From an uncultured bacterium (GTDB taxonomy: Bacteria; Actinomycetota; Coriobacteriia; Coriobacteriales; Coriobacteriaceae): 64,000 bases of DNA. The notes under the pieces are model-generated. The model worked only from the letters and a program-made list of their open reading frames with translations. It ran no database searches and was not told the DNA's origin. Location: positions 1 through 64,000 of the forward strand of contig CAJMPY010000002.1 in NCBI GenBank assembly GCA_905215385.1, in the 5' to 3' direction. The position numbers and the translations under genes were made by a program. Shown piece by piece: positions 33,773-42,373 of the stretch. Every line of letters begins with the position of its first letter. Position 1 is the first letter of the stretch.

Positions 33773-34816
33773 ATGGAAAAGCTCGATGTTGTGAATGCGG
33801 CGCTTGCCGCCCTGCGTGCTGGCGAGACGTGCGAGCTGGTGGTCGTGGCCGGTACGGCGGGGTCGTCCCCGCGCGGTGTGGGCGCCTGGATGGCCGTCTT
33901 TGCCGATGGCAGCCAGGCGGGCACTATCGGCGGCGGCAAGATTGAGCTCTTTGCGCTGGATGAGGCGCGCGAGCTCCTGAGCGCGGGACAGTCGCGTCTG
34001 GTCCGCTACACCATGGGCGGCGAGAACTCCGATACCGGCATGATCTGCGGCGGAGCCATCTGCCTGTGCTACCTGCATTTGGATGCGACTCAGGCACCGT
34101 TGTTCCAGTCGGTTGCCGACGTCTTGGCCTATCGGCGCATCGGCGACTTCGTCATCGACTTTGAGCCGTTTATCGCGAGCGCGCTCGAGGGCGATGTGGT
34201 TGAGTACCATGGCGAGACATCGCGCCATACCATTGCCGGCTGCCCCGAGCTTTCGCTGGTGGAGGAGGGGAGTAAGGTCACCTACACCAACGCCGCCTCC
34301 GAGATTCCCCCGGCGCACATCGAGACGCTCTGCCCCGAGGGCCTGACCTATATCTTTGGCTGCGGCCACGTGGGCGCTGCGACGGCGCGGGTGCTCACGG
34401 CGGCGGGCTTTGCCGTCGTGGCTTGCGACGACCGCCCCGGCACGTTGACCCCCGAATGGGTGCCCGGCGTCTACGACCGTCGTCTGGTCGATTATAAGAA
34501 CCTGAGCGAGCTGTGTCCCATCGGCCCGCGCGACCTGGTGGTCGTCGCCACGGCGGGTCACAAGTCCGATATCGACGTGGTGATTCAGGCCATGCGCGCC
34601 AAACCCGCCTATCTGGGCTGCTTGGGCTCGCGCCGCAAGACGGCCTTTGTGTGCGCCCGCTTGGAGCAGGAGGGCTTTACGCAGGAGCAAATCGACGAGC
34701 TGCACCTGCCGATCGGTGTCGCCATCGAGGCCGAGGACCCCGAGGAAATCGCCATCTCCATCGCCGCCGAGATGATCCACCTGCGCCGCACCAAACTCGT
34801 CCCCCGCAAGCGCTAA
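33773..34816 (+). CDS. xdhC: XdhC/CoxI-family molybdenum cofactor maturation protein
   Basis: A 347-residue protein with the XdhC N-terminal block (GSSPRGVGAWM, GTIGGGKIE) and a C-terminal Rossmann domain starting IFGCGHVGAATAR near residue 193. XdhC binds molybdenum cofactor, promotes its sulfuration (or selenation) and inserts it into xanthine dehydrogenase. It closes the purine/selenium region and is followed by a long hairpin and then rplE. Confidence 0.9.
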   Translation: MEKLDVVNAALAALRAGETCELVVVAGTAGSSPRGVGAWMAVFADGSQAGTIGGGKIELFALDEARELLSAGQSRLVRYTMGGENSDTGMICGGAICLCYLHLDATQAPLFQSVADVLAYRRIGDFVIDFEPFIASALEGDVVEYHGETSRHTIAGCPELSLVEEGSKVTYTNAASEIPPAHIETLCPEGLTYIFGCGHVGAATARVLTAAGFAVVACDDRPGTLTPEWVPGVYDRRLVDYKNLSELCPIGPRDLVVVATAGHKSDIDVVIQAMRAKPAYLGCLGSRRKTAFVCARLEQEGFTQEQIDELHLPIGVAIEAEDPEEIAISIAAEMIHLRRTKLVPRKR

Positions 34817-34833
34817 TCGCATCCCCATATATG

Positions 34834-34900
34834 AGTTGCGGTGAAATACGGACTGTTAAAGCCTGTTAAGCCGTCAAACGGTCCCTATTTCACCGCAACT
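34834..34900 (+). terminator. Long hairpin after xdhC
   Basis: AGTTGCGGTGAAATA (34834-34848) pairs perfectly with TATTTCACCGCAACT (34886-34900), extended inward by GGACTGTT/AACGGTCC. The following bases GCCATTTTCC are only weakly T-rich, so termination is plausible but not certain. Confidence 0.6.
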
Positions 34901-34975
34901 GCCATTTTCCTCCGTCCCCTAGGGATCAATATGTGCGGGGGAGTTGTGGAGTTGTGCAGGCAGACGAGGTTTTTC

Positions 34976-35004
34976 TGGAAATACGCTCCCGATGCGCGTA
35001 TAGT
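34976..35004 (+). promoter_or_regulatory. Candidate promoter for the downstream spc half-operon
   Basis: TGGAAA (34976-34981) and TATAGT (34999-35004) lie 17 bases apart, about 140 bases before rplE. Because rplE is cut off from its usual upstream genes, some promoter here is required. This is a visual match only. Confidence 0.4.
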
Positions 35005-35141
35005 ACCGATTGTTTTGTCGGCTCCTGCTGCGTCGAGTCCAAACCGCGAAATGCCATGAGCGGCGCGGATGCAGCCAGGAGGCACGAGGACAACCCATCG
35101 TGGCCACGCCCCGTGCTTAAAACCCCAAGAAGGAGTGAACA

Positions 35142-35699
35142 ATGGCAGAAGAGAAGTATGTGCCGCGTCTGAAGACCAAGTACAACAACGAGGTCAAGCA
35201 GCAGCTTCAGGACAAGTTCCAGTACGAGAACGTCATGATGATCCCCAAGTTTGAGAAGATCGTCGTGAACATGGGTGTCGGCGAGGCCGCTACCGATTCC
35301 AAGGCCATCGACGGTGCCGTGCGCGACCTGCGCGCCATCACCGGCCAGCAGCCGATGATCACCCGTGCCCGCAAGTCCATCGCTACCTTCCGCCTGCGCG
35401 CTGGTATGCCGATCGGCTGCAAGGTTACCCTGCGTGGCGACCGTATGTGGGAGTTCTTCGATCGTCTGACCTCCGTCGCGATCCCCCGTATCCGCGACTT
35501 CCGCGGCATCTCGGCCAAGAGCTTCGACGGCCGTGGTAACTTCTCCATGGGCGTCACCGAGCAGCTCATCTTCCCCGAGATCGACTTCGACTCCGTCGAT
35601 CACCAGCGTGGTATGGACATCACTTTCGTGACCACCGCCAACACCGATGAGGAGGCCAAGGCCCTTCTGGACGCCTTCGGTTTCCCGTTCAAGAAATAG
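35142..35699 (+). CDS. rplE: 50S ribosomal protein L5
   Basis: A 185-residue L5 with IPKFEKIVVNMGVGEA, KSIATFRLRAGMPIGCKVTLRG and the C-terminal DITFVTTANTDEEA, all typical. L5 binds 5S rRNA in the central protuberance. AAGGAG precedes the ATG. It is the first gene of the downstream half of the split spc operon; its usual neighbour rplX is at 85-390. Confidence 0.97.
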   Translation: MAEEKYVPRLKTKYNNEVKQQLQDKFQYENVMMIPKFEKIVVNMGVGEAATDSKAIDGAVRDLRAITGQQPMITRARKSIATFRLRAGMPIGCKVTLRGDRMWEFFDRLTSVAIPRIRDFRGISAKSFDGRGNFSMGVTEQLIFPEIDFDSVDHQRGMDITFVTTANTDEEAKALLDAFGFPFKK

Positions 35700-35778
35700 G
35701 TTCACCTGCCCTATGAGCGCCGTTCCCACAAGGGGGCGGCGCTTGGGGCGAACAATACTCTATGTGAGGAGGATATAA

Positions 35779-35964
35779 GTGGCTAAGACATCGATGATCG
35801 TCAAGTGCAATCGCAAGCAGAAGTTCTCTACTCGTGAGTACACGCGCTGCCAGCGCTGCGGCCGTCCGCACTCTGTGTACCGCAAGTTCGGCCTGTGCCG
35901 TGTCTGCTTCCGCGAGCTTGCACTCAAGGGCGAGCTTCCCGGCGTTAAGAAGGCCAGCTGGTAA
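35779..35964 (+). CDS. rpsZ: 30S ribosomal protein S14 type Z (zinc-binding)
   Basis: A 61-residue short S14 with zinc ligands Cys24, Cys27, Cys40 and Cys43, and the C-terminal GELPGVKKASW. It starts with GTG after GAGGAGGATATAA. The short zinc-binding form is usual in Gram-positives. It follows rplE in the standard order. Confidence 0.96.
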   Translation: MAKTSMIVKCNRKQKFSTREYTRCQRCGRPHSVYRKFGLCRVCFRELALKGELPGVKKASW

Positions 35965-36083
35965 GTCACTACCAGCGTTTCAAGCATCAGTTTGGAACAG
36001 GGAAAACGCGCTAAAAAGGCTTTGCCGTTAAGGGCGGCGAAGAACCAAGAGCACGTGTTCATCAAGAACGAAGGAGAATCTGT

Positions 36084-36482
36084 ATGAACCTTACAGACCC
36101 GATCGCAGATATGCTTACGCGCATCCGTAACGCTAACTCTGTGAACAAGGCCACGGTCTCCATGCCGAGCAGCAAGAAGCTCGTCGAGATCGCTCGTGTT
36201 CTGCACGAGGAGGGCTACATCGAGGGCTACGATGTCGAGGACACCGTTCCCCAGAAGACTCTGCACATCACGCTTAAGTATGGTCCCAAGAAGGCTAAGG
36301 TCATCAACGGCATCCGCCGCATTTCCAAGCCGGGCCTGCGTAAGTACACCGGCGTTGCCGACATGCCCCGCGTCCGCGGTGGCCTTGGTACCGCCATTAT
36401 TTCCACCAGCCATGGCGTCATGACCGACCGCGATGCTCGCAAGCACAACGTCGGCGGCGAGATCATCGCTTACGTCTGGTAA
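36084..36482 (+). CDS. rpsH: 30S ribosomal protein S8
   Basis: A 132-residue S8 beginning MNLTDPIADMLTRIRNA and ending TDRDARKHNVGGEIIAYVW. It binds the central domain of 16S rRNA and in many bacteria represses the spc operon by binding mRNA near rplE; here that region has a new leader. GAAGGAGAA precedes the ATG. Confidence 0.97.
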   Translation: MNLTDPIADMLTRIRNANSVNKATVSMPSSKKLVEIARVLHEEGYIEGYDVEDTVPQKTLHITLKYGPKKAKVINGIRRISKPGLRKYTGVADMPRVRGGLGTAIISTSHGVMTDRDARKHNVGGEIIAYVW

Positions 36483-36515
36483 TTCGCTCGGTAGGTAGAA
36501 GGAAAGGAGATCACC

Positions 36516-37052
36516 GTGTCTCGTATCGGTAATAAGCCTGTCCAGATTCCCGCCGGAGTCGAAGTGGCAGTCAACGGCAACAACGTTGTCGTCAAGGGCC
36601 CCAAGGGCCAGCTCGAGCTCGATGTCTTTGAGAAGCTCGCTATCAACGTCGAGGACAACGTCCTCACCGTTTCCCGTCCCGACGACGAGCGTGAGACCCG
36701 TGCCCGTCACGGCCTCACCCGCGCCCTCATCCACAACATGGTTGTTGGCGTTTCCGAGGGCTTCGAGAAGAAGCTCGAGCTCGCCGGCGTCGGTTACCGC
36801 GTGCAGCAGAAGGGCAAGAACCTCGAGTTCTCCCTGGGCTTCTCGCACCCCGTGATCGTCGAGGCTCCCGAGGGCATCACCTTCGAGGTTCCCGACAACA
36901 CCCACGTGAACGTCAAGGGTATCAACAAGCAGCAGGTCGGTCAGATCGCCGCTGAGATCCGCGGCCATCGTCCTCCCGAGCCTTACAAGGGCAAGGGTAT
37001 CCACTACGTTGGCGAGCACATCCGCCGCAAGCTGGGTAAGGCCGCCAAGTAG
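36516..37052 (+). CDS. rplF: 50S ribosomal protein L6
   Basis: A 178-residue L6 starting at GTG (MSRIGNKPVQIPAGVEV) after AAGGAGA. The family signature PEPYKGKGI is near residue 153. L6 sits near the L7/L12 stalk base. Standard position between rpsH and rplR. Confidence 0.97.
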   Translation: MSRIGNKPVQIPAGVEVAVNGNNVVVKGPKGQLELDVFEKLAINVEDNVLTVSRPDDERETRARHGLTRALIHNMVVGVSEGFEKKLELAGVGYRVQQKGKNLEFSLGFSHPVIVEAPEGITFEVPDNTHVNVKGINKQQVGQIAAEIRGHRPPEPYKGKGIHYVGEHIRRKLGKAAK

Positions 37053-37127
37053 TCGTAACCGACTCACTCGCATAAGACCAGCACCCCGTCAGGTGCTGGC
37101 AAGATCAACCTTTTTAGGAGTTTACGT

Positions 37128-37496
37128 ATGAACAAGCATAAGGCGAAGCTGGAAGGCCTCAAGCGTCGTCAGCGTCGTGTTCGCGGCAAGGTCTCGGGTA
37201 CCTCCGAGCGTCCGCGTCTTCGCGTGACCCGTACTAACGCCAACATCTATGCCCAGATCATCGACGACAGCAAGGGCTCCAGCCTGACGCTCGTCTCTGC
37301 CTCGACCCTCGAGGCCGAGTTCAAGGGCACCCACACCTCGAACAAGGAGGCTGCGGAGAAGGTCGGTCAGCTCGTTGGCAAGCGTGCCATCGAGGCCGGC
37401 ATCACCAAGGTCGCCTTCGATCGCGGTGGCCGTATCTACCATGGCCGCGTCAAGGCCCTCGCCGACGGTGCTCGTGCCGCCGGTCTCGAGTTCTAG
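37128..37496 (+). CDS. rplR: 50S ribosomal protein L18
   Basis: A 122-residue L18 with SERPRLRVTRTNANIYAQII and the C-terminal FDRGGRIYHGRVKALADGAR. It binds 5S rRNA together with L5. The ATG follows AGGAG. Only 14 bases separate it from rpsE. Confidence 0.97.
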   Translation: MNKHKAKLEGLKRRQRRVRGKVSGTSERPRLRVTRTNANIYAQIIDDSKGSSLTLVSASTLEAEFKGTHTSNKEAAEKVGQLVGKRAIEAGITKVAFDRGGRIYHGRVKALADGARAAGLEF

Positions 37497-37510
37497 GAGG
37501 TATGTAGCAC

Positions 37511-38035
37511 ATGGCTCGTAATCAGAAGCAGCAGCGCGAGGCCTCCGAGTTCGAGGAGCGCGTCGTTTACATCAACCGCGTGTCGAAGACCGTCAAGGGT
37601 GGTCGTCGCATGAGCCTCGTCGCTCTCGTCGTCGTTGGCGACGGCAAGGGCAACGTCGGCGTTGGCATGGGCAAGTCCGCTGAGGTGCCCCTGGCCATCT
37701 CCAAGGCGTCTCTCGATGCCAAGAAGAACATGTTCCACGTGCCGGTGACCGAGCAGGGCACCATCCCGCACGAGGTTCTCGGCCACTTTGGTGCCGGCCG
37801 CATCATCATCAAGCCCGCTGTCGAGGGTACCGGCGTTATCGCCGGCGGCGCTGTGCGTCCCCTCTTTGAGCTTGCTGGCATCAAGAACGTCCTGTCCAAG
37901 TCCCTCGGTACCGACAACGGCCTCAACATCATCAAGGCTGCCGTCGAGGGCCTCAAGGAGCTCTCCAGCCCTGAGGACGTCGCGGCTCGCCGTGGCCTGA
38001 CGGTCTCCGAGATGTTCGTCGGTAAGGAGAACTAA
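37511..38035 (+). CDS. rpsE: 30S ribosomal protein S5
   Basis: A 174-residue S5 with the motif VVKGGRR-like KTVKGGRRMSLVALVVVGDG and GHFGAGRIIIKPAVEGTGV. It lies at the decoding side of the 30S subunit. AGGAGGTATGTAGC precedes the ATG. Confidence 0.97.
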   Translation: MARNQKQQREASEFEERVVYINRVSKTVKGGRRMSLVALVVVGDGKGNVGVGMGKSAEVPLAISKASLDAKKNMFHVPVTEQGTIPHEVLGHFGAGRIIIKPAVEGTGVIAGGAVRPLFELAGIKNVLSKSLGTDNGLNIIKAAVEGLKELSSPEDVAARRGLTVSEMFVGKEN

Positions 38036-38037
38036 GC

Positions 38038-38220
38038 ATGGCTGACACCATCAAGATCAAGCAGGTCCGCAGCACCAACGGTTGCAAGCAGGACCAGGTC
38101 CGTACTGTCCGTGCCCTCGGTCTCCACAGGATCCGCGAGGTTCGCGAGATTGCTGACAACGAGTCCGTCCGCGGCATGATCTTCAAGGTCAAGCACCTTG
38201 TCGAGATTGTAGAGGAGTAG
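38038..38220 (+). CDS. rpmD: 50S ribosomal protein L30
   Basis: A 60-residue L30, with IKIKQVRSTNGCKQDQVRT and LGLHRIREVREI. It starts 2 bases after the rpsE stop, using AAGGAG within the end of rpsE, so translation is coupled. Confidence 0.95.
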   Translation: MADTIKIKQVRSTNGCKQDQVRTVRALGLHRIREVREIADNESVRGMIFKVKHLVEIVEE

Positions 38221-38223
38221 CAA

Positions 38224-38673
38224 ATGCAGCTTCACGATCTTACTCCCGCGCCCGGTTCCACCAAGAACCGCAAGCGCGTCGGCCGTGGCAATTCTTCGGG
38301 TCACGGCACCACTTCTGGCCGCGGTCAGAAGGGCCAGGGCTCTCGCTCTGGCGGCACCAAGGGTGCCGGCTTCGAGGGTGGCCAGACTCCGCTGGCTATG
38401 CGCCTGCCCAAGCTTCCGGGCTTCCGCAACCCCCGTCGTATCGAGTACACCGCTGTTAACGTTGAGCGTCTCGAGCGTAAGTTCGAGGACGGCGCTGTAA
38501 TCGACGGTGCCGCTCTTAAGGCCGCTCGCATCACCAAGAGCGAGTTCGAGCCCGTCAAGGTGCTCGGCAATGGTGAGCTCACCAAGAAGTTCACGGTCAA
38601 GGTCGACAAGGTCAGCGCTTCTGCGCAGGCCAAGATCGAGGCCGCCGGCGGAAAGGTCGAGCTGCCGTGCTAA
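38224..38673 (+). CDS. rplO: 50S ribosomal protein L15
   Basis: A 149-residue L15. The Gly-rich N-terminus RVGRGNSSGHGTTSGRGQKG is the rRNA-binding tail and GFEGGQTPLAMRLPK is the family signature. Its stop overlaps the secY start region. Confidence 0.97.
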   Translation: MQLHDLTPAPGSTKNRKRVGRGNSSGHGTTSGRGQKGQGSRSGGTKGAGFEGGQTPLAMRLPKLPGFRNPRRIEYTAVNVERLERKFEDGAVIDGAALKAARITKSEFEPVKVLGNGELTKKFTVKVDKVSASAQAKIEAAGGKVELPC

Positions 38674-39953
38674 ATGGTCTTAAGAATGCTTTCCGCATCA
38701 AAGAATTGCGCGAAAAGATTCTTTTTACCATAGCTATGCTCGTCGTGTACCGCATTGGTGCGCACGTTCCTGTGCCCGGCATTCCCTTCCAGGGGATGCT
38801 GGGCCTTTTCTCGACCGATAACAATTCGGTCGCCGCAGGTGCTATGGCCCTCCTGAATCTTTTCTCTGGCGGCGCGTTGAGCTATGTGTCGGTGTTTTCG
38901 CTGGGCATCATGCCTTACATCACCAGCTCGATCATCCTCCAGATGCTCCAGGCCGTTGTGCCTTCCCTGCATGAGCTTGCCCGCGAGGGCGAGGTCGGTC
39001 AGACCAAGATTACGCAGTATTCGCGTTACCTCACCCTGGCTCTGGCAATCCTCAACTCCGTGGGTTACCTCTTCCTCTTTAAGAGCTTCGGCATCAGCTT
39101 CAATGGCGCCGGCGCTCCCGAGATCATCTTCGACCTCATGATCGTCGGCACGCTCACCGCGGGCGCCATGCTGATTATGTGGATTGGTGAGCTCATCACC
39201 CAGCGCGGTATCGGCAATGGCATGTCGCTGATCATCTTTGCGAACATCATGGCCGGTCTGCCGCAGGCGATCTTCTCCAGCACCGAGGGCAATGCCGGTG
39301 GCATCATCACCATGGTGATCATCTGTGCCATCATCCTGCTGGTTATTCCGCTGATTGTTTTCCTTGAGCGCGGCCAGCGCCGCATCCCGGTCTCCTACGC
39401 CAAACGCGTCGTTGGCCGTCGCATGATGGGTGGCCAGACCACCTACCTGCCCATCAAGGTCAACACCGCGGGTGTCGTGCCGATCATCTTCGCTTCGGCG
39501 CTGCTGTACTTCCCGGCCCAGATTGCCGTGTTCTTCCCCGGCATCGGCTGGATTCAGGCAGTTGCCTCCGCGCTTTCGACCGGTTGGCTCAACTGGGTGC
39601 TTAACGTTGTCCTCATCGTGTTCTTCGCGTACTTCTACACCTCCATGGTGTTCAATCCCGATGACACGGCCGACAACCTTAAGAAGCAGGGCGGCTTTAT
39701 TCCGGGCGTGCGTCCGGGTAGGGCTACCGCGGCCTACATCAAGAACGCGCTCAACAAGATTACGCTTCCCAGCGCTGTCTTTTTGGCGCTCATCGCCATC
39801 GTGCCTTCGATCATCTTCTCCTTCACGGGTAACCATCTGATCCAGGCATTTGGCGGCACGTCCATCCTCATCATGGTCGGCGTCGTGCTCGACACGGTCG
39901 ATAAGCTCGAAGGCCAGATCAAGATGTATGATTACGATGGATTCTTTAAATAG
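38667..39953 (+). CDS. secY: Protein translocase subunit SecY
   Basis: A 428-residue integral membrane protein with about ten hydrophobic segments, the channel of the Sec translocon. Motifs include NLFSGGAL, GMSLIIFANI and the cytoplasmic loop RRIPVSYAKRVVGRRM. The GTG start (MLNGLKNAFRIKEL) overlaps the rplO stop by 7 bases, indicating translational coupling. Confidence 0.97.
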   Translation: MLNGLKNAFRIKELREKILFTIAMLVVYRIGAHVPVPGIPFQGMLGLFSTDNNSVAAGAMALLNLFSGGALSYVSVFSLGIMPYITSSIILQMLQAVVPSLHELAREGEVGQTKITQYSRYLTLALAILNSVGYLFLFKSFGISFNGAGAPEIIFDLMIVGTLTAGAMLIMWIGELITQRGIGNGMSLIIFANIMAGLPQAIFSSTEGNAGGIITMVIICAIILLVIPLIVFLERGQRRIPVSYAKRVVGRRMMGGQTTYLPIKVNTAGVVPIIFASALLYFPAQIAVFFPGIGWIQAVASALSTGWLNWVLNVVLIVFFAYFYTSMVFNPDDTADNLKKQGGFIPGVRPGRATAAYIKNALNKITLPSAVFLALIAIVPSIIFSFTGNHLIQAFGGTSILIMVGVVLDTVDKLEGQIKMYDYDGFFK

Positions 39954-39971
39954 GCTAGAGGAGGATTGCTC

Positions 39972-40598
39972 ATGAACCTCGTATTGCTCGGAGCTCCGGG
40001 TGCCGGTAAGGGCACCGTCGCACAGGAGCTCGTCGCCGAGTTTGGCGTCGCTCACATTTCCACGGGCGACCTGCTGCGTGCTGCCGTCAAGGGTGGCACC
40101 GAGCTTGGTATTCAGGCTAAGAAGTACATGGACGCTGGCGAGCTCGTTCCCGACCAGCTCGTGATCGACCTTGTCAAGGAGCGCCTTGCTGCCGATGACG
40201 CCCAGCAGGGCTTCATCCTCGACGGCTTCCCGCGCAACACCGCCCAGGCTGTGACGCTCGATTCCGAGCTCTCCGCCATGGGTCGCGAGATCGATTGCGC
40301 CCTTCTGGTCGACGTGGCCCCCGAGGTCATCATCGCTCGTCTGTCTTCGCGTCGCACTTGCCGCGCCTGCGGTTACACCGGCACCGCTGCCGATGCTACC
40401 TGCCCCAAGTGCGCCGGCGAGATGTATCAGCGCGACGACGACAAGCCCGAGACCATCAAGAACCGTCTCGACGTCTACGAGAAGTCCACGAGCCCGCTCG
40501 TCGACTACTATCGTGGCCAGGGTCTGCTCAAGTCGGTCAACGGTGACCAGGCTCGCGAGACCGTGTACGGGGATGTCAAAGAGGCTCTCGGTCTATGA
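39972..40598 (+). CDS. adk: Adenylate kinase, zinc-type
   Basis: A 208-residue enzyme interconverting ATP, ADP and AMP. The P-loop GAPGAGKGT starts at residue 7. The LID domain has four cysteines (130, 133, 144, 147), the zinc-binding form. The ATG at 39972 with GAGGAGGATT is preferred over a TTG 6 bases upstream. Its stop overlaps the map start by 4 bases. Confidence 0.96.
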   Translation: MNLVLLGAPGAGKGTVAQELVAEFGVAHISTGDLLRAAVKGGTELGIQAKKYMDAGELVPDQLVIDLVKERLAADDAQQGFILDGFPRNTAQAVTLDSELSAMGREIDCALLVDVAPEVIIARLSSRRTCRACGYTGTAADATCPKCAGEMYQRDDDKPETIKNRLDVYEKSTSPLVDYYRGQGLLKSVNGDQARETVYGDVKEALGL

Positions 40599-41383
40599 TC
40601 AAGATTAAGTCTGCAACGCAAATCGAGCAGATGAAGAAGGCAGGAGCGCTATCTAAGATGGCGCTCCGCCACGTTGGAGCCATGGTTCGCCCTGGTGTTT
40701 CGACCTTTGAGCTCGATCAGCTCGCGGAGCAGATTATCCGTATGCATGGCGGCACCCCGGCCTTTAAGGGTTACGGCGGGTTCCCCGGTACCATTTGCGC
40801 ATCGATTAACGATGCCGTGGTCCACGGTATTCCCAACCCCGACATGATCCTGCGCGATGGCGATATCATCTCCATCGATACGGGAGCCGTTGTCGACGGT
40901 TGGGTTGGCGATAACGCTTGGACGTTTTTTGTCGGCACACCCACGCCCGAGGCCAAGGCCCTGTGCGAGGTCACGCGCGATTGCCTTAAGGCTGCCATCG
41001 AGCAGGCTGTTCCCGGTAACCATATCGGGGATGTTGGTTACGCCGTTCAGTCCCTCGCCGAGTCTCACGGTTACGGCGTGCTTCGTGACTATGTGGGCCA
41101 TGGCATTGGCCGCGTGATGCACGAGGACCCCAACGTTCCTAACTATGGAAAGAAGGGGAGGGGCGTTCGCCTCCAGGCCGGCATGGTCATTGCCATCGAG
41201 CCGATGGTTACGATGGGTTCCAACCATGTGAGCACGGGCTCCGACGGTTGGATTGTTACGACCAACGACCACCTGCCCGCCGCGCACTACGAGAACACCG
41301 TCGCCATTACCAATGACGGTCCGGTGATTATCACCACGGATGCCCAAGGTGCTTGGTGTTCGCTCCAAGGCGGAGAAATGTAA
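40595..41383 (+). CDS. map: Type I methionine aminopeptidase
   Basis: A 262-residue enzyme removing N-terminal methionine from new proteins. Metal ligands are visible in SIDTGAVVDGWVGDN (two Asp), VGHGIG (His) and the Glu residues of IEPMV and HYENTVAI. It overlaps adk by ATGA. After it, a 104-base gap separates infA. Confidence 0.96.
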   Translation: MIKIKSATQIEQMKKAGALSKMALRHVGAMVRPGVSTFELDQLAEQIIRMHGGTPAFKGYGGFPGTICASINDAVVHGIPNPDMILRDGDIISIDTGAVVDGWVGDNAWTFFVGTPTPEAKALCEVTRDCLKAAIEQAVPGNHIGDVGYAVQSLAESHGYGVLRDYVGHGIGRVMHEDPNVPNYGKKGRGVRLQAGMVIAIEPMVTMGSNHVSTGSDGWIVTTNDHLPAAHYENTVAITNDGPVIITTDAQGAWCSLQGGEM

Positions 41384-41419
41384 CAAGTTCCACTTAGTTG
41401 TGGAGCCATTACGAAGTTA

Positions 41420-41448
41420 TTACGATGCGTGCATACGTGTTGTAGAAT
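41420..41448 (+). promoter_or_regulatory. Candidate promoter ahead of infA
   Basis: TAGAAT at 41443-41448 matches a -10 box at five of six positions, with TTACGA 17 bases upstream as a poor -35. The 100-base AT-rich gap after map suggests an internal start for the infA-rplQ genes. Confidence 0.3.
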
Positions 41449-41487
41449 ACTCAATCGCTGTCGTTTTCTAGAGAAAGATGATTGCTT

Positions 41488-41706
41488 GTGAAGAAGGAAG
41501 ACGCAATTGAGCTCGAGGGTACGGTAAAGGAACCGCTGCCCAATGCCATGTTTAAGGTCGAGCTCGAGAACGGTCATTCGGTTCTGTGCAACATTTCTGG
41601 CAAGATCCGAATGAATTACATCCGTATTCTCCCCGGTGACAGGGTTGTCGTGGAGCTTTCCCCGTACGACCTGACCCGCGGCCGCATCACCTATCGCTAC
41701 AAATAG
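41488..41706 (+). CDS. infA: Translation initiation factor IF-1
   Basis: A 72-residue S1/OB-fold protein, KKEDAIELEGTVKEPLPN to RGRITYRYK, filling the 30S A site during initiation. GTG at 41488 gives the usual IF-1 N-terminus; a TTG 6 bases earlier is possible. AGAAAGA lies upstream. Confidence 0.95.
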   Translation: MKKEDAIELEGTVKEPLPNAMFKVELENGHSVLCNISGKIRMNYIRILPGDRVVVELSPYDLTRGRITYRYK

Positions 41707-41856
41707 CGGCACGCATACGCGCACTCCATTTCCGACTGCAGGCTTAGCTCAACCTACGGTCGGATTGTGTGTGAAGACCAGCCATAGTTTTAAACGCCTG
41801 CGGCTGGGCGAGTAGATAGTAGGGAAGTAGTTTGAGCGCTACCGAAAGGAAGAACG

Positions 41857-41970
41857 ATGAAGGTACGTCCTTCGGTCAAGAAGATGTGCGATAAGTGCAA
41901 AATCATTAGGCGCCATGGCAAGGTCCTCGTCATTTGCGAGAACCCCCGTCATAAGCAGCGTCAGGGTTAA
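41857..41970 (+). CDS. rpmJ: 50S ribosomal protein L36
   Basis: A 37-residue L36, MKVRPSVKKMCDKCKIIRRH to KQRQG, with zinc ligands Cys11, Cys14, Cys27 and His32. The ATG has AAAGGA 6 bases upstream. The 150-base gap after infA holds a possible CCGAC/GTCGG hairpin. It is followed after 14 bases by rpsM. Confidence 0.96.
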   Translation: MKVRPSVKKMCDKCKIIRRHGKVLVICENPRHKQRQG

Positions 41971-41984
41971 GAGAGGAGACTACG

Positions 41985-42359
41985 TTGGCCCGTATTAATG
42001 GTGTCGACCTCCCGCGTGAGAAGCGCGTTGAGATCGGTCTGACCTACATTTACGGCATCGGCCGCACCACTGCGACGAAGATCTGCGTCGAGTGCAACGT
42101 TAACGTGGATACGCGCGTTAAGGACCTCACCGAGGATGAGGTTAACGCCATCCGTGATTATATCGATAAGAACCAGATCATGGTTGAGGGCGACCTCCGC
42201 CGTGAACGCAACCAGAACGTCAAGCGCCTTATGGACATCGGCTGCAACCGCGGCCTTCGTCACCGCAAGGGCCTCCCGGTCCGCGGCCAGCGCACCCACA
42301 CTAACGCTCGTACCCGTAAGGGCCCGAAGCGTCAGATCGGTGCTAAGAAGAAGAAATAA
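41985..42359 (+). CDS. rpsM: 30S ribosomal protein S13
   Basis: A 124-residue S13 with GVDLPREKRVEIGLTYIYG and the basic C-terminus RTHTNARTRKGPKRQIGAKK. It starts with a rare TTG, decided by GAGAGGAG upstream and by the family N-terminus ARINGVDLP. Confidence 0.96.
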   Translation: MARINGVDLPREKRVEIGLTYIYGIGRTTATKICVECNVNVDTRVKDLTEDEVNAIRDYIDKNQIMVEGDLRRERNQNVKRLMDIGCNRGLRHRKGLPVRGQRTHTNARTRKGPKRQIGAKKKK

Positions 42360-42373
42360 GGAGCGCTAGATAG

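Larger units (their letters stand above)
34817..35141. other. Intergenic region joining the inserted block to rplE
   Basis: No gene is supported. It contains the 67-base hairpin at 34834-34900, a CCGTCCCCTAGGGATCA motif at 34910-34927 related to the element at 6512, a possible promoter, and the rplE leader with AAGGAG just before the start. Confidence 0.6.
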
